From contig JANQRU010000004.1 of assembly GCA_028284415.1 (NCBI GenBank), forward strand, positions 806,001 through 870,000: DNA of 64,000 bases, given 5' to 3'. Shown piece by piece: positions 8,898 to 17,041 of this stretch (the first letter of the stretch is position 1; each line of letters begins with the position of its first letter). This DNA is from Pyrinomonadaceae bacterium (lineage in GTDB: Bacteria > Acidobacteriota > Blastocatellia > Pyrinomonadales > Pyrinomonadaceae). The notes beneath the pieces are model-generated. The model saw only the letters and a list, made by a program, of their open reading frames with translations. It was not told the DNA's origin and searched no databases. A program made the translations under genes and the position numbers.

Positions 8898-9087
8898 AAA
8901 ACCTCCTTTCATAAGCAGAATTTGCATCAAATTGATTGCTTTCTACACAGTCTTACCGCAATCAATGTGCCGTGGAACCTAAACTATTGATTTTGCTATG
9001 TTAAAGATTTTGTGTGATGTGGAAACTTGCGGATTATACAACAATTAATGTGGAATTTTTCGCACTTACAATATTATAATTTTCTGA

Positions 9088-10095
9088 ATGAGCCAGATAA
9101 CATCTCTGTTTGTAAGGAAAGTTCTTGGGATAGCTGACGATACTATTGACAAGGATGAAATTCTGTTGTCAATGGGAATTGATCCGGACAGTTCGGTTGA
9201 TCCAAAGTTAATGGTTTCTGCCCCGGATTATTATGCTTTTTTAGAAAAACTAGCTGTTCTTGATGAAGATGCTGTCACTATTCCTTTGCGAGCCGGAGCA
9301 GCGATGCGTTGTGATGATTATGGGGCATTTGGTCTTGCTTTTAAGTCGGCAACAAGTCTTCACGGATCTTATCGAAGGGCAGGACGCTATGCTCGGGTAT
9401 TGACTAGTGTTGCCAACTATGAAGTCGAAATGACACCTCGCGGCGGATTGATGCATCTCTATCGTGTTGGTGAAAGACGTTTGGGGATGCGTCTTTCAAA
9501 CGAGGCAACGATTGCCAGTATTGTTTCGATCAGTCGTGAGGTATGCACTAGAGAATTCAATCCCTTAGCGGTTTACTTTAAGCATCCAAAGCCTCAAACC
9601 ACTACTAAACATAAAGATTATTTTGGTTGTCCCGTTTATTTTGATTCAGACAAGGACGCTCTGCTTGTCTCCAGCGAGATGTTAAAAACTCCAAACAAGT
9701 TGGGCGATGAAAGTATTTCAAAGTTTTTCGATAAACATCTCGAATCCGAAGTTTTAGAACTAAAAGACAGCGAAACACTTGACCAAATGGTTTGCAAACA
9801 AATTTCCAGATCATTGAGCGAAGGAGTTCCGACCGTTTCTGATATGGCTCGACACTTCGGGATGAGTAGTCGCTCTTTGCAACGCAAACTCTCTGACCAA
9901 AACCTTTCTTATCGAACTTTGGTTGAAAAATCCCGCCGTCTGCTTGCCCAAAGGCTTTTACAACAAACTGATTATTCACTGGCAGAAGTCGCCTTTATGA
10001 CGGGCTTCTCCGAACAGAGTGCTTTTGCCCGTGCATTCAAGCGTTGGGAAGGCGAAACGCCTCGCTCATACCGTCTTGAATCCCTTTCAAAATAA
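9088..10095 (+). CDS. AraC-family transcription regulator
   Basis: This 335-aa protein has an N-terminal ligand-type domain of the Arabinose_bd/OruR kind (about residues 20-200) and a C-terminal AraC double helix-turn-helix (about 235-332: TVSDMARHFGMSSRSLQRKLSDQNLSY, then LAEVAFMTGFSEQSAFARAFKRW). Members activate nearby genes in response to small molecules. Directly after it lie two 20-bp direct repeats and the NmrA-like and DUF1772 genes, the obvious candidate targets. The ligand cannot be inferred. Confidence 0.88.
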   Translation: MSQITSLFVRKVLGIADDTIDKDEILLSMGIDPDSSVDPKLMVSAPDYYAFLEKLAVLDEDAVTIPLRAGAAMRCDDYGAFGLAFKSATSLHGSYRRAGRYARVLTSVANYEVEMTPRGGLMHLYRVGERRLGMRLSNEATIASIVSISREVCTREFNPLAVYFKHPKPQTTTKHKDYFGCPVYFDSDKDALLVSSEMLKTPNKLGDESISKFFDKHLESEVLELKDSETLDQMVCKQISRSLSEGVPTVSDMARHFGMSSRSLQRKLSDQNLSYRTLVEKSRRLLAQRLLQQTDYSLAEVAFMTGFSEQSAFARAFKRWEGETPRSYRLESLSK

Positions 10096-10106
10096 CTTTA
10101 AATCCA

Positions 10107-10147
10107 CTTTGGCATATTCGGTCAAAACTTTGGCATTTAGTGTCAAG
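10107..10147 (+). promoter_or_regulatory. Direct-repeat operator, probably for the AraC regulator
   Basis: Two copies of CTTTGGCATnTnnnGTCAA lie at 10107-10126 and 10128-10147, exactly 21 bp (two helical turns) apart, about 60 bp before the NmrA-like gene start. Same-face direct repeats are the usual arrangement of AraC-family half-sites. Binding by the adjacent regulator is inferred. Confidence 0.6.
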
Positions 10148-10205
10148 AAATAGTCCGACTTCGCTTGTTATAGTTTGCTTAAAATTGATCAAAAAGGAGC
10201 AAATT

Positions 10206-11069
10206 ATGAAAAACAATAATAAAGAAAATACATTTGAAACAAACGGAATTACTTTAGTAATTGGTGGCACGGGAAAGACAGGACGACGCATAGTTGCAGG
10301 TCTTAAAGAAAAAGATTTGCCCGTGCGAATTGGTTCTCGTTCGGCTTCTCCGGCTTTTGATTGGAACAATGAAGCAAGTTGGGATGTGTGTCTCGAAGAT
10401 GTCGAATCTGCTTATATTACATACACACCTGACTTAGCAGTTCCCGGTGCGACGGATTCGATTCAAAGCTTCGTGGATAAAGCTAAACAACACGGTGTTA
10501 AAAGGCTTGTTTTATTATCAGGTCGAGGCGAAGAAGAAGCTCAGGCGTGCGAGAAAATCGTTCAGGAAAGCGGTCTTGAATGGACTATTGTTCGGGCAAG
10601 TTGGTTTAATCAGAATTTCTCTGAAGGAGCGTTTGTCGAAATGATTTTATCAGGTCAGATAACTCTTCCCGCCGGAAGCACTCTGGAACCTTTTGTAGAT
10701 GTGGACGATATTGCGGAAGTTGCTTTGGCGGCTTTGACCGAATCGGGACACGCGGGCGAAGTTTATGAAGTTACAGGTCCGCGTTTAATGAGTTTTGACG
10801 ATATTGCCTCCGATCTTTCAAACGCGACGGGAAGATCAATCGAATATGTTCAGATTCCGCACGAAGCCTTTGTCGGTCATATCGAAGCAAGTGGTGCACC
10901 GGAAGATGTTGTGTGGATTATGGATTATCTTTTTTCAACAGTTTTGGATGGTCGTAATTCCTATGTTACGGACGGAGTAGAAAGAGCTTTAGGTCGGGCA
11001 CCAAAAGACTTTTCCGATTATGCTCAAGACATCGTCAAAACGGGAGTTTGGGAAGTTGAAGCAAATTAA
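10206..11069 (+). CDS. NmrA-like NAD(P)-binding protein
   Basis: The protein has 287 residues from MKNNNKENTF, chosen because AAGGAGCAAATT precedes this ATG; a frame open from 10140 gives an unlikely longer start across the operator. The Rossmann motif VIGGTGKTGRRIVAGL is followed by LVLLSGRGEEEAQACEKIVQESGLEWTIVRASWFNQNF, the pattern of NmrA/atypical SDR proteins. These act as NAD(P)H sensors or quinone/flavin reductases. The gene follows the AraC regulator and precedes a DUF1772 gene, a common trio. The substrate is unknown. Confidence 0.85.
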   Translation: MKNNNKENTFETNGITLVIGGTGKTGRRIVAGLKEKDLPVRIGSRSASPAFDWNNEASWDVCLEDVESAYITYTPDLAVPGATDSIQSFVDKAKQHGVKRLVLLSGRGEEEAQACEKIVQESGLEWTIVRASWFNQNFSEGAFVEMILSGQITLPAGSTLEPFVDVDDIAEVALAALTESGHAGEVYEVTGPRLMSFDDIASDLSNATGRSIEYVQIPHEAFVGHIEASGAPEDVVWIMDYLFSTVLDGRNSYVTDGVERALGRAPKDFSDYAQDIVKTGVWEVEAN

Positions 11070-11082
11070 ATGTGGATGTGCG

Positions 11083-11330
11083 GTCAGTAGCGTCGGCGTA
11101 AGCCCAATGGCATTAAGTTAAGAAGATTTTTTGCCGCAGATGAACACAGATGAACACGGATTTTTTTGATTTATTAATAAATCTCTTTTTAATCAGCGTT
11201 AATCCGCGAAATCTGCGGCAAAAATCTTTCTTGAAATTCCTAAATTTGCTTAACTTAATGCTGTTAGGCGTAAGCCGATACGTCAGTTTTTGCTTATGAC
11301 AACACATCGCCTCACGGCGACGCTACTGAC
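11083..11330. repeat. Nested inverted-repeat element
   Basis: Three sets of arms lie one inside another: outer GTCAGTAGCGTCG (11083-11095 with 11318-11330), middle GCATTAAGTTAAG (11110-11122 with 11249-11261) and inner arms of 18-19 nt around TTGCCGCAGAT (11123-11141 with 11211-11228). A perfect 16-bp palindrome (11168-11183) sits in the centre. GGCGTAAGCC occurs as a direct repeat at 11095-11104 and 11268-11277. The inner unit carries the phrase GATGAACACGGAT seen in scattered bacterial intergenic repeats. This looks like one palindromic element inserted in another. No coding potential was seen. Confidence 0.75.
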
Positions 11331-11345
11331 TTCAAAGGAGGAATT

Positions 11346-11840
11346 ATGAGAATGATCGATGTCTCTTTATTTACTGCAACTTTACTCTGTTCATTGGTAG
11401 CCGGTTTTCTAGTTGCTTTTGCTATAGTTTTGATGCCCGGGATTGCAACTTTGGGTGATTCGGGTTTTCTAAGAGCTTTCAAAGCAATTGACCGCGTGAT
11501 TCAAAACAATCAGCCGATCTTTATAATTATTTGGCTCGGATCAGCTTTGGCAATAATCGCCACGGCAGTTTTGTCCGTGTGGCAACTCGAAGGTGCCGCC
11601 CGAATTTTAGTAATAACTGCCGCTGTTGTCTATACAGTTGGAGTCCAATTGCCGACTGTTACTATAAATATCCCGTTGAACAATCAGCTTCAAGGACAAG
11701 ATATTGAAAAGATGTCGGAATCAGAACTTAGCGAAGCACGAAAGAGTTTTGAAATCCCCTGGCTTCGTTGGAATTGGATTCGGACATTCATCGCATTATT
11801 GACGTCAGTAATTTTAATTATCGTCTGTTTGAGGATGTAG
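11346..11840 (+). CDS. DUF1772 membrane protein
   Basis: This 164-aa protein has four membrane helices in the DUF1772 (anthrone oxygenase-like) pattern: LLCSLVAGFLVAFAIVLMPGI, then IFIIIWLGSALAIIATAVL, then ILVITAAVVYTVGVQLPTVTINIPLNNQLQ, and a final WNWIRTFIALLTSVILII after the SFEIPWLRWN motif. Start supported by AAAGGAGGAATT just before ATG. Family members act near oxidoreductases, but the role in bacteria is uncertain. It lies downstream of the NmrA-like gene, separated by an inverted-repeat element, and is probably part of the same AraC-controlled unit. Confidence 0.82.
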   Translation: MRMIDVSLFTATLLCSLVAGFLVAFAIVLMPGIATLGDSGFLRAFKAIDRVIQNNQPIFIIIWLGSALAIIATAVLSVWQLEGAARILVITAAVVYTVGVQLPTVTINIPLNNQLQGQDIEKMSESELSEARKSFEIPWLRWNWIRTFIALLTSVILIIVCLRM

Positions 11841-12295
11841 GGATAAGGGAAAATCAGTAGCTTCCAAAATTAAACTCTTACCAAGAATAGTCCGTCGATA
11901 ATGGTCTTTGAAAAATAAATACCGCAATAAACCAGCCATTGAAAATGGCGGAAGCGTATAGCCTAGTGTGAAGCGAAGTGGAACGCTAGGTTGTTGATTT
12001 ACAACGGTTTAGAGCTATCGAAGATAGCGACAGCAATTTATCACATCGAATATCTGTCGCCCTTTAACAAGGGCTTTAATAAATGATTTCAACTACCCCC
12101 AGCACTAGCGTGCTGGGCTTTATGCTATCACCCGCATTCGCGGGTTAAGTTCCAATCATTTTTACGGCTTTATTTTTTCTAAGACCATTATCGACCGACT
12201 ATTATCAATCAATCCCGCACACGATAAAAAAAAATTATAAAACAAAGTTTGTTGGAAATATTCTAAAATTCTTAATTTTTATGCAAACCCTCTCT
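11841..12295. repeat. Gene-free stretch with composite palindromic (MITE/REP-like) element
   Basis: The core element spans 11886-12203. Its ends are imperfect inverted repeats of about 34 nt carrying GTCGATAATGGTCTT (from 11887, and inverted at 12168-12203). Between them lies a chain of six small hairpins: GCCATT/AATGGC near 11935, CCTAGTGT/ACGCTAGG near 11962-11990, GCTATC/GATAGC near 12014, GCCCTT/AAGGGC near 12059, CCCAGCAC/GTGCTGGG near 12098, and CCCGC/GCGGG near 12131. No open frame of note exists. The layout suggests a non-autonomous mobile element that has collected REP-type units. The last 90 bases before 12295 show nothing recognisable. Confidence 0.7.
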
Positions 12296-13657
12296 TTATG
12301 CCTTTTCCTCTTCCTGAATTTGCTTCGCTACTTCCTGAACCTTGTCGAGGACTCTCAGGAGGTTACCGCTCCAGATTTTTTCGATCTCTTCCTTAGTATA
12401 ACCACGTCGGACGAGTTCAATCGTTACGTTTAGCGTTTCAGAAGCATCGTTCCAACCTTCGACTCCGCCGCCACCGTCGAAATCAGAGGAAATGCCGACA
12501 TGGTCAACACCGATTTTCTTGACCATGTAATCAATGTGGTCAACAAAGTCTTTGACGTCGATCTTGGGAACGTCTTTTAGTTTCTCTTTGATTTCAGGTT
12601 CTGCCTTCTTGCGAATCTCACGAAGTTTTGCAAAATACTCATCTTGCTTCTCCTTGTCTCTAATTTGCTGACGCATTGCCGCACTCGATGGATAAACCGT
12701 AAAGTCCTCTTTCTCCGCAATTTTTTTAACGATGTTGAATTCAGCGAACCGACGCTTACTTGCCTTCTCGACATTCAGATATGCTCCCAATGCCACCGCT
12801 TGAACAACACCGCCATTTTTCTTAACCATTTCGAGTTGTTCGTCGGTCAGATTCCGTGGATGGTCTGCCAGACCGCGAGCGGATGAATGCGACGCGATGA
12901 CCGGAGCTTTCGAAAGTTCGATCATTTGTTTAATCGCTGATTGTGACGGGTGTGATATGTCAACCATAATTCCCCACTTGTTCATTTCAGCAAGTGCTTT
13001 CTTACCAAGTTCGCTGAGACCGTTATGAATGGGAGCGTCAGGATTATCTTTGCTTTCTTCCGTATTCGAGTCGGAAAACTGGCTATGACGATTGTGCGAT
13101 AAAGACATGTAACGTGCACCTCGATCAGCAAATTTCTTGACGTTACTTAGATCCGTACCCATCGGATAAGCGTTCTCAACTCCGATCATTGCAACGAGTT
13201 TACCTTCCTTATGGATGCGGCGAACATCTTCAGAAGTCAAAGCCAAATCTATGTCGTCCTTTGAATAATTGTTAACGAGTCTGTCGATCGCATCAAACTT
13301 ATCTATCGCGTTTTCATACGCCTTCTTGTAGCCCTCTTCGTTGAGTTCGCCTTGACCTGTATAAACAATGAACCAAGGCACATCGAGTCCGCCTTCTTTT
13401 AGGCTAGGAATATCGACCTGAGTGTTCTCCAGCTTTTTCGAGTAGTTGTTGTCATCGGTGAAGTTGTCGGTGTTTATATCGCAGTGCGTATCTAGTGTTA
13501 TTACTTCCTTATGAATCTCTTTCGCTTTCGCAACGATTTCCTCTTCAGTCATCTTTGGCTTGTCGCCTTCCCCTGTCTTGCCTCCTTCAGGATTCGTCGG
13601 GCAAGCGGTAAAAAAAATAGAAAATGTCAAAAACGCCGAAACAATTAATTTTCTCAT
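12296..13657 (-). CDS. Membrane dipeptidase-like lipoprotein (peptidase M19)
   Basis: This 453-aa protein begins with a lipoprotein signal peptide with Cys19 (SIFFTAC). The M19 renal-dipeptidase fold follows: LDTHCDINTDNF (metal HxD), IGVENAYPMG (bridging Glu), YMSLSHNRHSQFSDS, VDISHPS, VIASHSSARGLADHPRNLTDEQL and VGISSDFDGGGG. These zinc enzymes cleave dipeptides, including D-residue dipeptides and beta-lactam-like bonds. The protein is expected to be anchored in the periplasm or outer membrane. An internal insert rich in K and E (about residues 320-375) is longer than in short members. It is a single gene. Confidence 0.9.
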   Translation of the reverse strand: MRKLIVSAFLTFSIFFTACPTNPEGGKTGEGDKPKMTEEEIVAKAKEIHKEVITLDTHCDINTDNFTDDNNYSKKLENTQVDIPSLKEGGLDVPWFIVYTGQGELNEEGYKKAYENAIDKFDAIDRLVNNYSKDDIDLALTSEDVRRIHKEGKLVAMIGVENAYPMGTDLSNVKKFADRGARYMSLSHNRHSQFSDSNTEESKDNPDAPIHNGLSELGKKALAEMNKWGIMVDISHPSQSAIKQMIELSKAPVIASHSSARGLADHPRNLTDEQLEMVKKNGGVVQAVALGAYLNVEKASKRRFAEFNIVKKIAEKEDFTVYPSSAAMRQQIRDKEKQDEYFAKLREIRKKAEPEIKEKLKDVPKIDVKDFVDHIDYMVKKIGVDHVGISSDFDGGGGVEGWNDASETLNVTIELVRRGYTKEEIEKIWSGNLLRVLDKVQEVAKQIQEEEKA

Positions 13658-13951
13658 GGTCGAAACTCCTTATATTTTAATTGCGATTAGTTTACAGTCT
13701 AGAAGACTAAGCTCAAAGTCATAAGGGATGAATGACTACGGAGGGAAATGTTTAGGGGGAGACCATATCCCTTGCATTAGATAATTACTAATATCTTACT
13801 AATTTCTATTTTCCCACTTCATAATTTGGATTTATTGGTTTTCATCATTTTGAATTATTTTACACAATTTAGTATTTCTGAACACGAGAAACTGAATGTC
13901 TGCTGATTTAATAAACTGTTTGAAAAAAATCAAAAAATACATAATCTAATA
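13658..13951. other. Intergenic stretch, nothing recognised
   Basis: These 294 bases separate the divergent dipeptidase and DUF6602 genes and must carry both promoters. The sequence is strongly A+T-rich from 13790 on. I see no clear hairpin, repeat or short gene. Confidence 0.5.
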
Positions 13952-14989
13952 ATGAATATGGTAAGAATTGTGGATCAAAGTCGACACATTTATCAAACTC
14001 TAGCAAGGGAACCTAACGCTGAAGAACTTGATAAAGGACATGATTTAGTCGATTTTATGTCGCAAGTAAGCCACGAAATGGCAAGTGAATATACACGAAT
14101 TCAAAGACGTGCAATAGATGATCCAGGAACTGCTCGGGATCAGGGAGAAGAAAACTGGGCAGAATTTTTGCGTGATTGGCTTCCAGCTACTTACGATGTT
14201 GTAACGAAAGGGCGATTAATAAGTTATGATGGTAGAACCAGTCCACAATTAGATATTTTGGTTTTAAAGGATTCCTATCCCAAAAAATTGAAGTCGAAAA
14301 AATTGTATTTAGCTCACGGAGTAGCTGCAGCTTTTGAATGTAAAACCACTTTAAAGTCTTCACACTTTAGGAAAATAATGAAAACCTCAGCAGAGCTTAA
14401 ATCATTTTTTCCAGCACCTATTACTGGATCACCTTACAAGGAACTTCACGCTCCCTTTGTTTTTGGTGTTTTAGCACATCCTCATAATTGGAAAAAAGTT
14501 AAATCTAATCCTTTAAAGCGGATTGATGATTGTCTTTTCGAAAGTGATCAGGAACATTTAAATCACCCAAGAGAAACTTTGGATTTGTTATGTGTGGCTG
14601 ATCTCGCAACTTGGGTGTCTCTAAAGATGGTTTATCATGGTCCGATTCAAGATTATGGTTATAAGTGGAATCTTTCTAGAGATAGGGCACTTGGTTCCAT
14701 TTCAACTGGTTACTTGGGGCATACAAAAGAAAATACTGAGCAAGTTCCCCAATTTACTCCTATTGGTGCTCTGATTACTCTCCTTTTTAGCAAACTCGCT
14801 TGGACGAATCAAGAAATGACCGCCTTAGCGAAATATTATTCATATAGTGGAATTTGTGGGGTTGGCAGCGGGGCAATGCGAGATTGGGATATATCTTTAT
14901 ATTCTGAAGAATTAAGAGAAACTCTTTACAGGCGGAAATATGACGCTACGCCAGATAATTGGAAAAATGAGTGGCAACATACTTTCTAA
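13952..14989 (+). CDS. DUF6602-like protein with PD-(D/E)XK-type motif
   Basis: This 345-aa protein contains the pattern of a restriction-endonuclease-like fold. A helix with E68 (GEENWAEFLRDWLP) comes first, then KGRLISYDG, PQLDILVLK with D101 and AAAFECKTTLK with E129 and K131. Spacing and order match DUF6602 proteins, which are predicted nucleases found singly or in defence regions. The C-terminal half (residues 200-345) shows no known motif. The gene stands alone after an A+T-rich intergenic stretch, which would fit a laterally acquired cargo gene. Nuclease activity is inferred from the motif only. Confidence 0.65.
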   Translation: MNMVRIVDQSRHIYQTLAREPNAEELDKGHDLVDFMSQVSHEMASEYTRIQRRAIDDPGTARDQGEENWAEFLRDWLPATYDVVTKGRLISYDGRTSPQLDILVLKDSYPKKLKSKKLYLAHGVAAAFECKTTLKSSHFRKIMKTSAELKSFFPAPITGSPYKELHAPFVFGVLAHPHNWKKVKSNPLKRIDDCLFESDQEHLNHPRETLDLLCVADLATWVSLKMVYHGPIQDYGYKWNLSRDRALGSISTGYLGHTKENTEQVPQFTPIGALITLLFSKLAWTNQEMTALAKYYSYSGICGVGSGAMRDWDISLYSEELRETLYRRKYDATPDNWKNEWQHTF

Positions 14990-15147
14990 TTTTGGTAAGT
15001 TATTGAAGACTATATTATTTGTAACTAGGTAAAAGATACTCTTTTTGCCTAGACTTTTATTTACTTTCAGCAAGCTAACAAAAAAGGGCATTTGAAGAAT
15101 AAACATCGAACACCCTTTTGCCTATTTTCTTATTGTCTGTGAAAAAA

Positions 15148-15897
15148 TTAAACTTGAGCCAATCCGCCATCAACTGTTAAATCAATCCCGGTCGTGTATT
15201 TTGATTCATCCGAAGCGAGATATACGGCGGCTTCGGCGATGTCAGTGGGTTCTCCGAAACGTCCTAATGGGACCTGGGATGCGACGCTTTCGCCGAATTC
15301 ATCCTGTGCTTCTTGTGGCAATCCCATACGGTCGTAGATAGGTGTGGCGATCGGTCCAGGGCTGATTGAATTGACGCGTATGCCTTGTTCTTTTAGCTCG
15401 GCGGTCAAGGTTCTTGCCAAAGTTCTGACCGCTCCTTTAGTTGCTGAATAAACGGCAAATCCTGCGAACCCTTTATCTTTGACGATTGATGCATTTAAGA
15501 TTATCGAAGCTCCTTTGGAAAGTAGAGGCAAAGATTTTTGGATTGTGAAAAGAAGTCCTTTGACGTTGATATTAAAGTGCAGATCAAAATGCTCTTCGGT
15601 GATGTCGCTCAAGGGCGTTGGAATTGCGACTCCCGCATTGGCAAACAAAACGTCAATTCGTCCGTACTTTTCTTTTACTTGACCGACAACATCATCAAGA
15701 TGATTTAAATTCGAAACATCCCCTTGAATTGCGAGCGTGTCGCCGCCGATGTCCGCGACCGCCTGATCGAGCGTTTCTTGATTTCTACCCGTAATAATTA
15801 CTTTCGCACCCTCGCGTGCAAAGGCTTTCGCCGTTGCCAAACCGATTCCGCTGTTTCCGCCTGTGATTAGTGCAATCTTTTCCGATAAACGTGACAT
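15148..15897 (-). CDS. Short-chain dehydrogenase/reductase
   Basis: This 249-aa classical SDR has the cofactor loop [10 protein letters not shown] (residues 12-21), NAG at 87-89, catalytic Ser137, Tyr150 and Lys154 (YSATK), and the C-terminal [13 protein letters not shown]. It is close to the common glucose-1-dehydrogenase-like SDR set, with NADP(H) favoured by TGRNQ. The substrate is unknown. It is divergent from a TetR regulator, with two palindromes in between, so it is almost certainly repressed by that regulator. Confidence 0.9.
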   Translation of the reverse strand: MSRLSEKIALITGGNSGIGLATAKAFAREGAKVIITGRNQETLDQAVADIGGDTLAIQGDVSNLNHLDDVVGQVKEKYGRIDVLFANAGVAIPTPLSDITEEHFDLHFNINVKGLLFTIQKSLPLLSKGASIILNASIVKDKGFAGFAVYSATKGAVRTLARTLTAELKEQGIRVNSISPGPIATPIYDRMGLPQEAQDEFGESVASQVPLGRFGEPTDIAEAAVYLASDESKYTTGIDLTVDGGLAQV

Positions 15898-15930
15898 TAT
15901 TTTATAAATTCTCCTATATTTACTATTTTT

Positions 15931-15971
15931 ATACCGTTCAGTATAAAAATAGATTTTATACTAGTCAGTAT
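15931..15971. promoter_or_regulatory. Twin TetR-type operators
   Basis: Two 14-bp near-palindromes, ATACCGTTCAGTAT (15931-15944) and ATACTAGTCAGTAT (15958-15971), lie 27 bp apart in the gap between the SDR and TetR genes. They overlap the only space available for both promoters. Their similarity and position mark them as binding sites of the divergent TetR regulator. Confidence 0.75.
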
Positions 15972-15997
15972 AAAAGTCAAGTGGTATTATTAAATTG

Positions 15998-16597
15998 ATG
16001 ACAGAAACACAAAAAAAACGCGGTCGCCCGAAATGTTTTAAGGAAGATGACGCTCTCGAAGCGGCACTAAGAGTTTTCCTCAAACGCGGTTTTGAGGGAA
16101 GTTCTCTGGATGATCTGACAAAAGAACTCGGCATCAATCGCCCAAGTCTCTATTCTACGTTTGGAAACAAAGAAGATTTGTTCATAACGGCACTTCGCAA
16201 ATACCACAAAAAATATCAAACACATTTTGCGGCACTTTTGGAAAAAGATTTGCCACCGAAAGAAATGATTAGGGAATGGCTCTTTGGGTTTATAAACAAT
16301 TATCAAACGCAAGAAATTCCCGTGGGTTGCTTGATCGTTAACAGTACGATTTTGGCAAGCGAAAATCATCCACGCATAGCTGAAGAAATAAAGAGCTTTC
16401 ATGAATTAAATGAAAAACTTTTGACGGATTATTTTGAAAGTGAAAAACAGAAAGGAAGGTTTTCAGGCAATGCGGCTAAGACTTCGCAGTTCTATAACGC
16501 AATAGTTCAAGGAATGGCTGTCTTGCATCGCAACCAATGTAATCAAAGCGTTTTGGAAAATATAGCTTCGACGGCGATGGATGCTTATCCCGAATGA
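15998..16597 (+). CDS. TetR/AcrR-family repressor
   Basis: The protein has 199 residues. The N-terminal helix-turn-helix (about 12-58) reads ALEAALRVFLKRGFEGSSLDDLTKELGINRPSLYSTFGNKEDLF, a typical TetR DNA-binding domain. A TetR_C-like ligand domain follows, with GCLIVNSTIL. A TTG directly upstream could also start the frame, but ATG at 15998 is preferred. It is divergent from the SDR gene with shared operators. The pairing suggests sensing of an electrophile or quinone-like ligand, as for YxaF/LmrA-type regulators, but this is inference. Confidence 0.9.
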   Translation: MTETQKKRGRPKCFKEDDALEAALRVFLKRGFEGSSLDDLTKELGINRPSLYSTFGNKEDLFITALRKYHKKYQTHFAALLEKDLPPKEMIREWLFGFINNYQTQEIPVGCLIVNSTILASENHPRIAEEIKSFHELNEKLLTDYFESEKQKGRFSGNAAKTSQFYNAIVQGMAVLHRNQCNQSVLENIASTAMDAYPE

Positions 16598-16600
16598 GAT

Positions 16601-16972
16601 TCAATCTTTTTCTGATGCTTTGATTGCCGCAAGCAAAAACACCACAGCCGCAGTCAACAATAAAACTCCCGGAAATATCGCTCCCAAGTAAAATGCCAAG
16701 GCGACATTTGAGATAACCATAACGCTCAAAAAAATCAAAATTGCACGTGCCGCCCGACCCAGAAACATTGTTAAAATCCCAAGACTCGCAAGTCCGATCA
16801 ATTGGATTGAAACGTGAATAAACAGAACCAGAAACACATCTTTAAGAAAAGATTTGGCATTAGAATTTGCGATTTCCGCACTTATCCAAGACAAACCCGA
16901 CCCATGAAAAATTCCCATCACGAGCAATAAAAAACTTCCAATTAAACAAAAAATTTTCCCTGATTTTGACAT
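16601..16972 (-). CDS. Hypothetical four-helix membrane protein
   Basis: The protein has 123 residues from MSKSGKIF; an upstream ATG at 17005 adds 11 polar residues and is less likely. Four hydrophobic helices are visible: IFCLIGSFLLLVMGIFHG, FLVLFIHVSIQLIGLASLGIL, AILIFLSVMVISNVALAFYLG and IFPGVLLLTAAVVFLLAAI. No known motif was recognised. It converges on the TetR gene with 3 bp between the stop codons. Confidence 0.6.
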   Translation of the reverse strand: MSKSGKIFCLIGSFLLLVMGIFHGSGLSWISAEIANSNAKSFLKDVFLVLFIHVSIQLIGLASLGILTMFLGRAARAILIFLSVMVISNVALAFYLGAIFPGVLLLTAAVVFLLAAIKASEKD

Positions 16973-17041
16973 TATCTTTAAAATATTAGCACGATCTCGT
17001 AACAAAACTTGTTAAGTCCGATCTCATACATTGCGGAATTA

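Noticed and set aside
11886..12203. CRISPR array or riboswitch
   Set aside because: The hairpins differ from one another, spacing is irregular and there is no repeated unit of constant length or known ligand-binding core.
15065..15125. Possible terminator between the DUF6602 and SDR genes (AAAAGGG...CCCTTTT)
   Set aside because: The stem is seven pairs with a loop of over 20 nt and could form by chance in such A+T-rich sequence.
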